Below, in pieces: positions 41,684-50,224 of a stretch of DNA of 50,351 bases (the stretch's first letter is position 1; each line of letters begins with the position of its first letter). The notes below the pieces were generated by a model. It made no database searches, was not told where the DNA came from, and saw nothing but the letters and a program-made list of their open reading frames with translations. Source of the stretch: UBA1081 sp045535305 (GTDB taxonomy: Bacteria > Bacillota > Clostridia > Oscillospirales > Acutalibacteraceae); the NCBI GenBank assembly GCA_045535305.1, contig JAZSLJ010000080.1:1-50351 (forward strand), read 5' to 3'. The position numbers and the translations under genes were made by a program.

Positions 41684-42291
41684 GCGTTGTCATCTTCCGA
41701 ATACAGTATATTAATAACATATCCTGCAGGGTACATTTCAATATAATCCTCAATTGGAGGCAAATGCGAAATTACATTATCAACAAAATCGCAAAGATAA
41801 TCAACATCTTCAATAAAATCCCATGCCGTTCCAATATCACGATATTTAAAAGAATGGATTGCATTTCTTTTATATTGAACGGAATCCACCCAAGTATAAT
41901 CTGTTGAGGTTTCATCGTTCCATAATTTTCCACAACTGAATTCTTTCAATTTATCGAAGGAAGCTTCTTCAGGTTCCTTAGTTTTTCCCTTGTAGCCTAT
42001 AATAGGTTCTTTACAATAATCGTCATAATAGACACAATAGAAGAATTTTAGCCACGACTCTACCACCGCACCAAGATTGGCCCGAGCAAGAATCAACTCT
42101 CCTTCGCTCATAGATATTCCTTTTGAAAGCCAAATATCAAGCGTATTTGTTAATTCGCACATCCAATTTAACATTGCTTTATCAAGTTTTTTGGCAGCTT
42201 CAACGGGTGCTATTCCGTGTACATCTTTCCATAATAATGCAGTATTATTAGTTTTTATTTTTAAAATCTCAAATTTTGAACGTTTAGCCAT
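41680..42291 (-). CDS. hypothetical protein, HEPN-like features
   Basis: A 203-residue, mostly helical soluble protein that I cannot place in a named family. Visible: an acidic C-terminus, conserved-looking AVVESWLKFFYCVYYDDY, and QYKRNAIHSFKYRDIG, which resembles the RN...H segment of HEPN-type domains although the spacing (RNAIH) is shorter than the usual Rx4-6H. It is a single gene at the border between the TetR/MFS pair and mobile-element genes. It could be a passenger of the element. No ribosome site stands out. Confidence 0.5.
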   Translation of the reverse strand: MAKRSKFEILKIKTNNTALLWKDVHGIAPVEAAKKLDKAMLNWMCELTNTLDIWLSKGISMSEGELILARANLGAVVESWLKFFYCVYYDDYCKEPIIGYKGKTKEPEEASFDKLKEFSCGKLWNDETSTDYTWVDSVQYKRNAIHSFKYRDIGTAWDFIEDVDYLCDFVDNVISHLPPIEDYIEMYPAGYVINILYSEDDNA

Positions 42292-42372
42292 AATTATCTA
42301 TTCTCCTTAAAAACAATTTTAATACTTATATGATTTTAAAACATATGCTTCCATTTTTCAATAGGCATACAT

Positions 42373-43296
42373 TTATTCACTCTTAAAATACTTCGTATCC
42401 TTTAGCCACTCTCGCATTTTTGCATAGGCTCTGTTTACCGTCTGATATGCAGTATCAGGTGAGGATTTTTCAAAGGCGTTTGCAAGGTCGAGGTAGGTCA
42501 TTTTTTTGAATTTCACATTCTTAGGATTCCCGTCTTTATCGGTGACGGTATTATCCATATAGTAATCCGAAAAGCAATTCATACAAAATCCTAACCTGTT
42601 CGCAACCATATACTGCTCGTCATAATAAAGCTTGCTAAAAACCTCATGTACTGCTTCTTTTCGCATAGCATTAAGGAGCATTGTTAAAGGCTCGGATGTT
42701 GAATCTGCAATGTACTCTTCTTCTCTGACCTCGCTTTCGTCATCGGCAAGGTTTTTATAAAACCCTGTATAGTTCATATTGCGAAGACCGGCGGAGATTA
42801 TCTCTGTAACCTTTTTCGGCTTCAGGTTAAGCTCTGCGGCAATTCTACCAATAGTTTCATCGTCATTTCTGTAACCGTTTTCTCGATACAGTGCCATAAT
42901 CTTGCGAAGCCGTGCATCCTCATCCTCGGTGGGTATGGTGTAGCCTGTTCGCATAGTTCGCACATATTCGTGAACTGCCCGTTTTACATAAAACTCTGTG
43001 TAGTAATTTTCAAAAGATTTATGTTTTGAAGCATCATATTTTTTCAAGGCTTTAAGCAACGCAAATATACAAGCAGACTTTAAATCTGCAAAGTGACCAG
43101 GCATAGCATATTCCTGAACAAAGCCCATTACACTTTTATTGAGTATATGCTCGTAATAATGCAGAAACCATGATATATATTTATCATCATTCTCTTTCAG
43201 GTAAAGCTCAATATATTCCTGTAAATGCATCTCCGGCGGTGCCGGTTTCAGCTTGTAAATATATAATTCTTTTTCCCAATCCTTCACGGCACTCAC
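42373..43296 (-). CDS. sigma-70-like factor of a mobile element
   Basis: A 307-residue protein with the order of a small sigma factor. Region 2-like sequence DLKSACIFALLKALKKYDAS with FENYYTEFYVKRAVHEYVRTMR is at about 70-125, a region 3-like helical segment with DETIGRIAAELNLKPKKVTEI follows (about 145-170), and a C-terminal HTH region 4-like part TYLDLANAFEKSSPDTAYQTVNRAYAKM. It lies 8 nt after the DUF6076 gene and shares its LexA-box promoter. It may direct transcription of element genes or act in replication; related genes are common in clostridial integrative elements. Confidence 0.65.
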   Translation of the reverse strand: MSAVKDWEKELYIYKLKPAPPEMHLQEYIELYLKENDDKYISWFLHYYEHILNKSVMGFVQEYAMPGHFADLKSACIFALLKALKKYDASKHKSFENYYTEFYVKRAVHEYVRTMRTGYTIPTEDEDARLRKIMALYRENGYRNDDETIGRIAAELNLKPKKVTEIISAGLRNMNYTGFYKNLADDESEVREEEYIADSTSEPLTMLLNAMRKEAVHEVFSKLYYDEQYMVANRLGFCMNCFSDYYMDNTVTDKDGNPKNVKFKKMTYLDLANAFEKSSPDTAYQTVNRAYAKMREWLKDTKYFKSE

Positions 43297-43304
43297 CGTC
43301 CTTT

Positions 43305-44411
43305 TTATCTCAACATATTTTTAGTGTCATAATACAGCTTTTTACGAGTCATATCCTTTGCGTACTGCGTGGTAAAATATTCGTGATTTTCCTGCGCCCG
43401 CAGCATATTATTTTTCGCTATAAAAGTAGCCATCTTGGCAAACTCTGCCGTTATAGTGCCTCTGCTTTTCTCTGTTCGGATTGCAGAGGCTCTTTTTTCA
43501 TATACAGCCACAACGGGATTATCCTGCTCTCGTTCCTTGCGTTTGATTGATGCCGCATACTTACGGCAGGTTGTTCTCTTGCCTCGGAGCATATACGGAG
43601 CAAATCCGTTACAGTATTTCTGTTTTCGGGCAGATGTCATAAGAAAATATCTGTTGCAGATACCGCATTGTTTCGGGTAGTGCCCATAATGCAACCCCTC
43701 AAAGAAATCCGTTATGATAAAGGAATAATAATCCTCAAAGGTCAGCCTTTTGGCAACCGCAACATCCTTTTTCTTGGTAACGACAACATACTCTGTTCTG
43801 ACATTGCAATCTGTTTTACCGAATATCTCCATAGCAATCGGTAGCATATGTGCCTCATCAAAGCGTTCTGCTTCGTCAAGACGGAAAACAAATTTCAACA
43901 GACTTTTAAATGCCTTCTCCATATCATCAGGTAGTTTGTCATAAAAGTTTATGGTTTCGTTTACTGTTTTCAGTAAATCCTCCGCCGTCTTAAAAAATGC
44001 TTTGTCAAATTCGGGTGGTAAAATATCCAACACAGCTTGAGCCGTATCAATGTTCTGTACCTTTGCTTTTCGGTGGAAATATTCAGTAATCAAATCAGCA
44101 TTCGACTTTGTGAAAAGATAAGATATTCTTTCCTTTTCAGCTCCGATATCACAAGTGTTGAAAGGCTTAATGTTAGGCAGAGTTTTCAACATCATCTGTA
44201 TTTCTTCTCCGGTTTTAATAAAGTCGGTATCATTCAGATAACCGAGAGCAAGAGTTTCTCTGATGTGCCACAGGTATTCACGAAAAACTGCGATACGGGC
44301 GGCGTTGTCATTTTTATAATACTGATTAAGCAAACTCATTGCATAAAATCCTGCATAATGTTTCTTGTCAATCGTTACTATACCGTCTCTGTAATCTGCA
44401 CTGAAAAGCAT
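43305..44411 (-). CDS. DUF6076 domain protein
   Basis: A 368-residue protein of the DUF6076 type. The C-terminal third has a zinc-finger-like cysteine cluster (QCGICNRYFLM, then YCNGF and TTCRKYA) followed by a basic helical part. The N-terminal 200 residues are helical and polar. It is common in integrative and conjugative elements of gut Firmicutes and of unknown function; the finger suggests nucleic acid binding. AGGTGG lies before the ATG. Its promoter carries a LexA-type box, so it should be induced by DNA damage with the sigma-like gene. Confidence 0.75.
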   Translation of the reverse strand: MLFSADYRDGIVTIDKKHYAGFYAMSLLNQYYKNDNAARIAVFREYLWHIRETLALGYLNDTDFIKTGEEIQMMLKTLPNIKPFNTCDIGAEKERISYLFTKSNADLITEYFHRKAKVQNIDTAQAVLDILPPEFDKAFFKTAEDLLKTVNETINFYDKLPDDMEKAFKSLLKFVFRLDEAERFDEAHMLPIAMEIFGKTDCNVRTEYVVVTKKKDVAVAKRLTFEDYYSFIITDFFEGLHYGHYPKQCGICNRYFLMTSARKQKYCNGFAPYMLRGKRTTCRKYAASIKRKEREQDNPVVAVYEKRASAIRTEKSRGTITAEFAKMATFIAKNNMLRAQENHEYFTTQYAKDMTRKKLYYDTKNMLR

Positions 44412-44446
44412 TGTTTCACCACCTACATAAAAGTTGAATCGTATCT

Positions 44447-44476
44447 ATTATATAAGAACAAATGTTCGTTTGTCAA
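44447..44476 (-). promoter_or_regulatory. SOS-type promoter of the DUF6076/sigma-like operon
   Basis: On the minus strand a consensus TTGACA (44476-44471), 18-nt spacer and TATAAT (44452-44447). The spacer contains CGAACATTTGTTCT (44468-44455), which fits the Gram-positive LexA (DinR) box GAAC-N4-GTTC. LexA bound there would block the promoter until DNA damage. Confidence 0.7.
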
Positions 44477-44742
44477 TACAGATATTGCCCGTTTGCTATT
44501 ATATAGCAGGATAAGTACGAAAAAACGGACTTTTTGACGAATAAATATTGATTTTACAAAAAATTGCGATAAATTTTTGTTGCAGAACAAGTTTATTAAA
44601 AAGGTAAAATGCTCATATAGGCTTATATATAAAGCCTTACAGTATTGTTGCGTTTATCATTTTACGTTTGTTGCGGTATTCCGTTAGAAATCGTACTTTT
44701 TCCGTATTAAGTATAGTAGAGGGAGGCGAAAGGGCAAAGAAA

Positions 44743-44767
44743 AACTGCCCTCACGAGGAGAGCAGTT
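44743..44767 (-). terminator. terminator of the RES gene
   Basis: AACTGC-C-CTC with GAG-A-GCAGTT around ACGAG, followed on the minus strand by TTTTTC. It shares the ACTGCTCTC core with the hairpin at 48735-48762. The rest of the gap 44477-44742 shows no gene. Confidence 0.7.
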
Positions 44768-44771
44768 ACAA

Positions 44772-45692
44772 TTATTGAATTTCAGGGAAAACCTCTTTTT
44801 GTTCTTTTGAACCTAAATCATAAAATAATATTTTGTTATTATCATCTACACCTATAGCAACACAATATACTCTTAATTTGTTGGTGTCATCTAATTTACA
44901 AATCATCGCCCCATTCAGTTCTAAAAGGTCATGAGCTATGTCAGGGCGGAAGCATACATTGTATTTGTTTTTATCTTGAACAGATGTATATGCCCATGCA
45001 TCCTGAACGATTCTAGGCGGTAAATCAAAATAGTCTTTTGCTATTTTTTCTGAGACTCTATACAAATATTCCGTTCCTTTACCAACATCTCTGCTAAATT
45101 CATCACGTAAAAAGCCGTTATAAATTTCATGTACAAGTTTTGCTTTGTCATTAAATACACCTAATGCATTATAATCAAATTCTCCGCCTATCATATTAAC
45201 TTTCACATCTTCTTTTGCGGTATATTGTATAACAGCAAAATAATCAGAAGATTCTATTTTGACTTCACTAATCGAACAATAAATATCAGGGGAAACGTAC
45301 AGTAATGATTCTCCGGGCCTATTTAATCTTCCGTATGTTTTTAAGTATTTGGGGTCAGTTTCCCAATAATCAGAACCATTAATAAATCTAGGATTAGGAA
45401 AAGAACTACCCTTAAACTTTTTCACTCGAAAAAATTTCGTGCCGGCAGGATACATTTTCATATTTGTATAACAACTGAAAATGCCGTTATTAGATAACAC
45501 ATCCAAGATAGCTTGAAAGATCTCAGCATCAGTCATATTTTTAATATTCAATTTTCTAAATTTTGAAATTTTCTGCATTAACAATAACGGATCAACATTC
45601 TCTAAAATACTCTGTATATCCGCCTGTTCAGTCATTTTATATGCGAATGGATTGTCTTTAGTTGGAAACCCGTTTCTATTAACATTATTCAA
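44772..45692 (-). CDS. RES domain protein
   Basis: A 306-residue protein. Residues about 95-285 form a RES domain: FFRVKKF, GRLNRPGESLLYVSPDIYCSISEVKI (the R, E and S positions that name the family lie here) and a C-terminal helix-strand part AYTSVQDKNKYNVCFRPDIAHDLL. RES proteins such as MbcT degrade NAD+ and are toxins with a Xre partner; here there is no Xre antitoxin, and an N-terminal extension of about 90 residues is present. It starts with TTG: GGAGGTG is 5 nt upstream and no in-frame ATG follows soon. It may be a stand-alone toxin or a conditional NAD+-depleting effector of the element. Confidence 0.72.
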   Translation of the reverse strand: MNNVNRNGFPTKDNPFAYKMTEQADIQSILENVDPLLLMQKISKFRKLNIKNMTDAEIFQAILDVLSNNGIFSCYTNMKMYPAGTKFFRVKKFKGSSFPNPRFINGSDYWETDPKYLKTYGRLNRPGESLLYVSPDIYCSISEVKIESSDYFAVIQYTAKEDVKVNMIGGEFDYNALGVFNDKAKLVHEIYNGFLRDEFSRDVGKGTEYLYRVSEKIAKDYFDLPPRIVQDAWAYTSVQDKNKYNVCFRPDIAHDLLELNGAMICKLDDTNKLRVYCVAIGVDDNNKILFYDLGSKEQKEVFPEIQ

Positions 45693-45736
45693 GCTGACAC
45701 CTCCTCGGCAAAGGTACTATTTATGTTTTTAAATCA

Positions 45737-46702
45737 TTATTGTTTCACTTTCAATATGTGTTTTGCAAACAGCTCGTTAAACTTATCAGCTTCTTCCCAC
45801 TGTGGAGTATGACCTGATTTTTCAAATTCAAAGAATTCCTTATGAGGTGCTTCAAGATTTTCAAGCCACTCTCTCGCTAACTCGCTGACAGTGTTATAGT
45901 CGTATTTACCCATAAACAGATATACCGGAACAGAAAGTTGTTTAACCTCATTTAAAAAATCAACTTTTTCTTTACCTAATGGTTGTGACAGACACCATTC
46001 ATTAGCAATAACATATTTGAGCATAGTAAAAAAAGAATACTCTTTAAACATACACGGGATTTTGGGCAAGGTGTTTATAACACTGTTGCCATATTTGCCG
46101 TATAAGATGCCGCCCATTTTATTGAGATAGTTTCTCTGCAAAAGCATTTTATCATCTTTATAAAAGCCGTTAACAGGCGGACCTATTTTTTGTAAAGCCT
46201 TTATGGCTTGTTTATCATTACGCTTTTTCGCTTCGTTTAAAGTGAATTCAAAAGAAATCTCTTCATTTCTTACTGCATCAACAACCTGTCCGATACCAAC
46301 ATAACATTCAACATTTTCAGGAAACTTCTGAATATACCAAACACCAAGCTGTGAGCCGAATGAGTGCCCGACAAGAATTATCTTTTCTTTGTTGAATCTC
46401 TTTTTAAGATATTGAACAACATTATGCAAATCATTGATATACAAATCTTTGGTAAGGACCTCGGTCTTTGCCGTTTTTCTGCTATATGCTAAACCTGCAC
46501 CACGTTGGTCCCAAGCAACAATGGTAGCATACTCGGCTAATTCAGAATTCCATTTCATTATGAATGGTCTGTCTGCAGCACCACAACCGCCGTGCAAAAA
46601 CAGAACAACGGGATTTGAAGAATTCTGAGAACGAAATCTTAAATAATAGTCGTTGTTATTTATATTGACTTTTTCAGCACTATCTATCAAATATTTCCTC
46701 AT
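45737..46702 (-). CDS. alpha/beta hydrolase (proline iminopeptidase-like)
   Basis: A 321-residue alpha/beta-fold hydrolase. Oxyanion region FLHGGCGAADRP, DQRGAGLAYSR, nucleophile elbow GHSFGSQLG, the acid in GKYDYNT, and the catalytic histidine in SGHTPQW are all present. The DQRGAG motif is seen in prolyl aminopeptidases, but esterase or lactonase activity is equally possible. It is a cargo-type gene 44 nt upstream of the RES gene on the same strand. Confidence 0.83.
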   Translation of the reverse strand: MRKYLIDSAEKVNINNNDYYLRFRSQNSSNPVVLFLHGGCGAADRPFIMKWNSELAEYATIVAWDQRGAGLAYSRKTAKTEVLTKDLYINDLHNVVQYLKKRFNKEKIILVGHSFGSQLGVWYIQKFPENVECYVGIGQVVDAVRNEEISFEFTLNEAKKRNDKQAIKALQKIGPPVNGFYKDDKMLLQRNYLNKMGGILYGKYGNSVINTLPKIPCMFKEYSFFTMLKYVIANEWCLSQPLGKEKVDFLNEVKQLSVPVYLFMGKYDYNTVSELAREWLENLEAPHKEFFEFEKSGHTPQWEEADKFNELFAKHILKVKQ

Positions 46703-46793
46703 ATCCGTTAACCACCTTTGCGTTTGTTATGAAACATTATATCACAACAGCACCACAAATATCAATCCGTTTACATACACTTGTTACATCAAA

Positions 46794-47077
46794 AGTAGCA
46801 GGTGTTTTTTTATACCCAAAACCCTAAATTCCGGTATATGAATACTGCGTTACATTTTTGGTAGATACCCATTTTGGGAACCTACCACTTTTATTCTCCA
46901 AGTTCTCATTTTGATAACTTGGAAATATACACATCAGGTAATTCTAGTAGGTGACAAACATTGTCACCTACTAACTTTACATATAAAAAATCTTTATGAA
47001 AGGAGTGTTTATCTTCAACATTCGCGACAGACCCATTTTTCCAGCGTGCCCGTAGAGGGTGCTTTTTTATGCCCAAA
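46794..47077. other. hairpin cluster and direct repeats upstream of parM
   Basis: Three inverted repeats in a row: GGTAG...CTACC with an inner CCC-ATTTT-GGG (46860-46886), CCAAGTT...AACTTGG with an ATTTT loop (46898-46922), and a perfect 11-bp stem AGTAGGTGACA/TGTCACCTACT with AACAT loop (46946-46972). A 27-nt sequence at 46794-46820 is repeated at 47051-47077 (22 of 27 identical; shared core GTAG, GGTG, TTTTTTAT, CCCAAA). It lies just before a ParM/ParR pair, the usual place of the parC centromere; an origin of transfer or of replication control is possible too. Confidence 0.5.
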
Positions 47078-47120
47078 TCTATTTATCAAACAAAAATAAA
47101 ATTCAAAGGAGAAATCTAAA

Positions 47121-48041
47121 ATGAAAAAATTTAATGATGTAATCATCATCGGTGTTGACCACGGTTACGGCAACATCAAAACTGCTAACCATTGCTTCAG
47201 AACAGGCATTACGGCTTACGATTCAGAGCCGCTTTTCACAAAGGATATGCTTGTTTACGGTGGCAAGTTCTATCTTATCGGTGAAGGACACAAGGAATTC
47301 CTTCCCGACAAAATCAAAGACGAGGACTATTATGCCCTCACCCTTGTGGCTATTGCAAAGGAGTTAAGTGCTGAAGACTTAACAGAAGCCGCAGTTCACA
47401 TTGCGGCAGGTCTGCCTCTTACTTGGACTGCAGGTCAGAAAGAAAGCTTCAAAGCATATCTCACAAAGAATGAGGAAGTATCTTTCACTTGGCAGCACAC
47501 TGAGTACAAAATCAAAATCGCAGGTGCGAGTATCTATCCGCAGGGGTATGCGGCGGTTTCGCAGTTTGCAACCAAAATGGGCGGTGTAAACCTTGTTGCT
47601 GACATTGGCAACGGCACTATGAATGTGCTCTATGTCATTAACGGCAGACCTCAATCGGAAAGAATGTACACAGAAAAGTTCGGCACTCACTTCTGCACTG
47701 TTGATATCCGTGAAGCATTTCTCAGAAAAACGCAGAGAGAAATCAATGAGCATATTATTGATGAGGTGCTGTGCAAGGGTACTGCAAACATTGTTCAGGC
47801 AGATATGAAGATCATCAAGGCTGAGGTGCAGAAGTATGTAGCTGAAATCTTTCACAGGCTCCGTGACCACGGGTACGATGAAAACACAATGATGCTCTAT
47901 ATCACCGGCGGTGGCGGTTGCCTTGTAAAGAATTTCTACAAGTTCAATGCAGACCGTATTCAGTTCGTTGATGACATCTGTGCTGCGGCAAAGGGTTATG
48001 AGTACCTTGCTGAAACTATGATGAAAAGTGGCAGGATATGA
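47121..48041 (+). CDS. ParM/StbA-like actin-family plasmid segregation ATPase
   Basis: A 306-residue actin-fold ATPase. Phosphate-1 DHGYGNIKTAN (13-23), phosphate-2 VADIGNGTMNVLYV and adenosine motif LYITGGGGCLVK are in order. It belongs to the bacterial actin (ParM/Alp) group and would form filaments that move plasmid copies. AAAGGAG precedes the ATG. It overlaps the next gene by 4 nt (ATGA), the standard parM-parR design. Confidence 0.82.
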   Translation: MKKFNDVIIIGVDHGYGNIKTANHCFRTGITAYDSEPLFTKDMLVYGGKFYLIGEGHKEFLPDKIKDEDYYALTLVAIAKELSAEDLTEAAVHIAAGLPLTWTAGQKESFKAYLTKNEEVSFTWQHTEYKIKIAGASIYPQGYAAVSQFATKMGGVNLVADIGNGTMNVLYVINGRPQSERMYTEKFGTHFCTVDIREAFLRKTQREINEHIIDEVLCKGTANIVQADMKIIKAEVQKYVAEIFHRLRDHGYDENTMMLYITGGGGCLVKNFYKFNADRIQFVDDICAAAKGYEYLAETMMKSGRI

Positions 48042-48367
48042 GTGAGTACCGCATAAATGTCCGCTTTAATTTAAGCGACACAGAGCACACGGCAATCATT
48101 GATTATCTGAACAGCCTTGATAAAGAAAAATACAAGTCAAGAAATCAGTTTATCATTGATGCGATTAAATCGGCTATTGCTTATGCGGACAAGCAGACGG
48201 CAGATGATAAACTGCTCCAAAAGTTCCGTGAAATTCTGAAAGAGGAGCTGACCACTATTTCAGTTGCCGTAACAGCTCCTTCTTCGGCGGGTATTGATAT
48301 GGAGTTGACAGAGGAGCAGAAGCTGAAAAATGATGCAGAGGCATTGGCGTTTCTTGATATGTTTTAA
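48038..48367 (+). CDS. ParR-like DNA-binding adaptor
   Basis: A 109-residue protein. The N-terminal ribbon-helix-helix pattern YRINVRFNLSDTEHTAIIDYLNSL with SRNQFIIDAIKSAI is at residues 4-48, followed by a polar tail that would contact the filament. Position and overlap with the ParM-like gene support the role of centromere-binding adaptor. Confidence 0.72.
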   Translation: MSEYRINVRFNLSDTEHTAIIDYLNSLDKEKYKSRNQFIIDAIKSAIAYADKQTADDKLLQKFREILKEELTTISVAVTAPSSAGIDMELTEEQKLKNDAEALAFLDMF

Positions 48368-48420
48368 CGGTGCCAAAACATTCAGATTTCGGAGCCACAG
48401 ACGAAAACACAACAAAAAAC

Positions 48421-48438
48421 GGCACCGCTTACGGTGCC
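48421..48438 (+). terminator. hairpin after the ParM/ParR genes
   Basis: GGCACCG-CTTA-CGGTGCC, 54 nt after the ParR stop. It lacks a T-run and could also be a processing or attenuation site. Confidence 0.45.
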
Positions 48439-48459
48439 AACAGATTGGAGGTGATATTT

Positions 48460-48657
48460 ATGACTGACAACGAGAAAAAGCTCATACAAGCCAAGCACAG
48501 ACTTGAGCAGGCTGAAAACCGCAACCGTAAGAAGGAACGCACAGAGCGAAACCACAGACTTATTGTAGAGGGTGCGATTTTAGAGAAGGTTTTACCTGAA
48601 ATCAAGACGATGAATTTTACTGATATTGAGGGATATTTACTCGAAAAGCTGAACTAA
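48460..48657 (+). CDS. DUF3847 family small protein
   Basis: A 65-residue charged helical protein with KKLIQAKHRLEQAENRNRKK, RNHRLIVEGAILEKVLPEI, typical of DUF3847 proteins encoded beside relaxase genes of clostridial elements. A strong GGAGGTGATATTT precedes the ATG at 48460; the open frame back to 48370 lacks a start signal. Function unknown, possibly an accessory of the relaxosome. Confidence 0.75.
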   Translation: MTDNEKKLIQAKHRLEQAENRNRKKERTERNHRLIVEGAILEKVLPEIKTMNFTDIEGYLLEKLN

Positions 48658-48679
48658 AGGCTTATATATTCCCTTAAGG

Positions 48680-48717
48680 GCGCACTTACTCACCACCATA
48701 AAGGCGGTGCAGTGCGC
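48680..48717. other. nested inverted repeat downstream of DUF3847
   Basis: GCGCACT (48680-48686) pairs with AGTGCGC (48711-48717), with an inner CACC/GGTG step. It follows a short CCCTTAAGGG palindrome. It could be a terminator or part of a mobilisation site. Confidence 0.4.
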
Positions 48718-48734
48718 TCTCCGAGGGAAAAAGC

Positions 48735-48762
48735 AAACTGCTCTCACGGTGGAGAGCAGTTT
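48735..48762 (-). terminator. terminator of the SUKH-like gene
   Basis: AAACTGCTCTC, ACGGTG loop, GAGAGCAGTTT; on the minus strand followed by GCTTTTTCCC. It lies 16 nt after the stop of the gene at 48778. Confidence 0.75.
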
Positions 48763-48777
48763 ATAACTAACTGTAGA

Positions 48778-50160
48778 TTATTCAGCATCATTGATTGCTT
48801 CGACAAAAAATTTAGCAATATTTTGCCACTCACTTATGATTTCAGGTGCCTCGTGGCTGAAACGGATTACCTTTTCGTCTTTAGTCAGCAGCACATAATC
48901 ACCGTCAGCACAGGTTGCAATAACTATGCCTTCAGGCTTTGCTTCAAGCAATTCTTCTTTTTGCAAGCCTTCAAAAAACTCTTCCGTTGTCTTTAAAGAC
49001 TCTGCATAGGACAAAAATGTGTATTCATCTGAAAGGAGTCCGCCGTCACTGACCAGATAGTAAGGTAGCATTTTGCTATACATCGGGTCAGTTATTGATT
49101 CGGCAACTTTTTTAGTCAGTCTTTTGTTGAAATCCTCTTTGCGTTCAGTTTTTGTTTTTCTCAAAAATTTAAGAGCTTCTTTTTCTTTTACGATATATTC
49201 CGGTCTGCCTTTTGCTTTCAGCTTTTCATATAATTTAAAGGTTTTTTCTATATATGTTTTTAAGGGTATAGGTGCATCCGCTGTTTTATCGAGGTCATAG
49301 CCTTCGGGACACTTATCTACTATGCAGGCAGGCGTAAGGTTTGACCATGAAAGTGCTTTTTCATTTATAAGCATTTCTGCAGTATCTCTATGTATCAAAA
49401 CCGTATACCTTCCACAGAAATCATATGTCTGGGCGCAGTAAACATAAGCTATACCACCTGAAGGCATATCCTCTTTGAGATAGCAGTCCTGAAGTCCGAT
49501 ACGCTGTAAATCATAAAAAATCGATGCTATCTTCGGTAAATATCCTCCCAGAGTCTGCATTCTTGCCTTTTGCTTTTTATCTGTATATCTGTCATAAGCA
49601 ATACGGGGTATTCTTTTATGGGGAAAGAGGTAAAAATACTGTTCAGCTTCATATCGGCCCTTATCCTGTAACCAGCAGAAATCAACATCAGTAATTCCGT
49701 TTTCGATGCAGGCTTTTCTGAAACGGTCGGGCACACAGACATATCGGAAGCCCTTCGGAGCAATATCAATTTCGTGAAAAGCACTTATTACATCAAGATA
49801 TATTTCTTTTCCATTCTGCGTTTCAACAGGAACTTTATCAAGCGTTGTGTTCTCTTTGAAAGATTCTATTTTAATCTCATACCAATCACTTTCAACATCA
49901 GTGTATCTTCTCTCATACCAACCACGGGCGCGCCAACCCTGTTCTTTGCAGAAGGCTTCGATTTTATCAAGCACTTCATCTGCATCAGGCTCATCCATAT
50001 CAAGCTCGCTCCATCCGACACAGTCACACTTTTTGCCGAGAGAATGAACGAAATCTATATTTTCCTGATATTTGTCGTCATTAAATCTATGATTCTTCTT
50101 ATCAAGTATCCAAGTTAAATGCTCTTTGTAACTCATAATATCACTCATTTCAATTGACAT
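48778..50160 (-). CDS. hypothetical protein with SUKH-like C-terminal region
   Basis: A 460-residue soluble protein. Residues 1-300 match nothing I know; the part has many aromatic and charged residues. Residues about 375-455 (YTFLSYAESLKTTEEFFEGL, ADGDYVLLTKDEKVIRFSHE, EWQNIAKFFVEAI) look like the second half of a SUKH/SMI1-KNR4 domain, a fold used by immunity proteins against contact-dependent toxins. The gene is divergent from the relaxase gene. An immunity or toxin-binding role is inferred only from that pattern. Confidence 0.55.
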   Translation of the reverse strand: MSIEMSDIMSYKEHLTWILDKKNHRFNDDKYQENIDFVHSLGKKCDCVGWSELDMDEPDADEVLDKIEAFCKEQGWRARGWYERRYTDVESDWYEIKIESFKENTTLDKVPVETQNGKEIYLDVISAFHEIDIAPKGFRYVCVPDRFRKACIENGITDVDFCWLQDKGRYEAEQYFYLFPHKRIPRIAYDRYTDKKQKARMQTLGGYLPKIASIFYDLQRIGLQDCYLKEDMPSGGIAYVYCAQTYDFCGRYTVLIHRDTAEMLINEKALSWSNLTPACIVDKCPEGYDLDKTADAPIPLKTYIEKTFKLYEKLKAKGRPEYIVKEKEALKFLRKTKTERKEDFNKRLTKKVAESITDPMYSKMLPYYLVSDGGLLSDEYTFLSYAESLKTTEEFFEGLQKEELLEAKPEGIVIATCADGDYVLLTKDEKVIRFSHEAPEIISEWQNIAKFFVEAINDAE

Positions 50161-50224
50161 AATCTAATTATACCACAATCAAACCAACAAAAACAATATA
50201 TTATATAAAACTTAAGAAAGGACG

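Noticed and set aside
41680..42291. Firm HEPN toxin call
   Set aside because: The R-to-H spacing is too short for the standard motif and no nucleotidyltransferase partner is adjacent.
48680..48717. oriT call next to the relaxase
   Set aside because: The inverted repeat could equally be a terminator, and no MobQ nick-site consensus was recognised.
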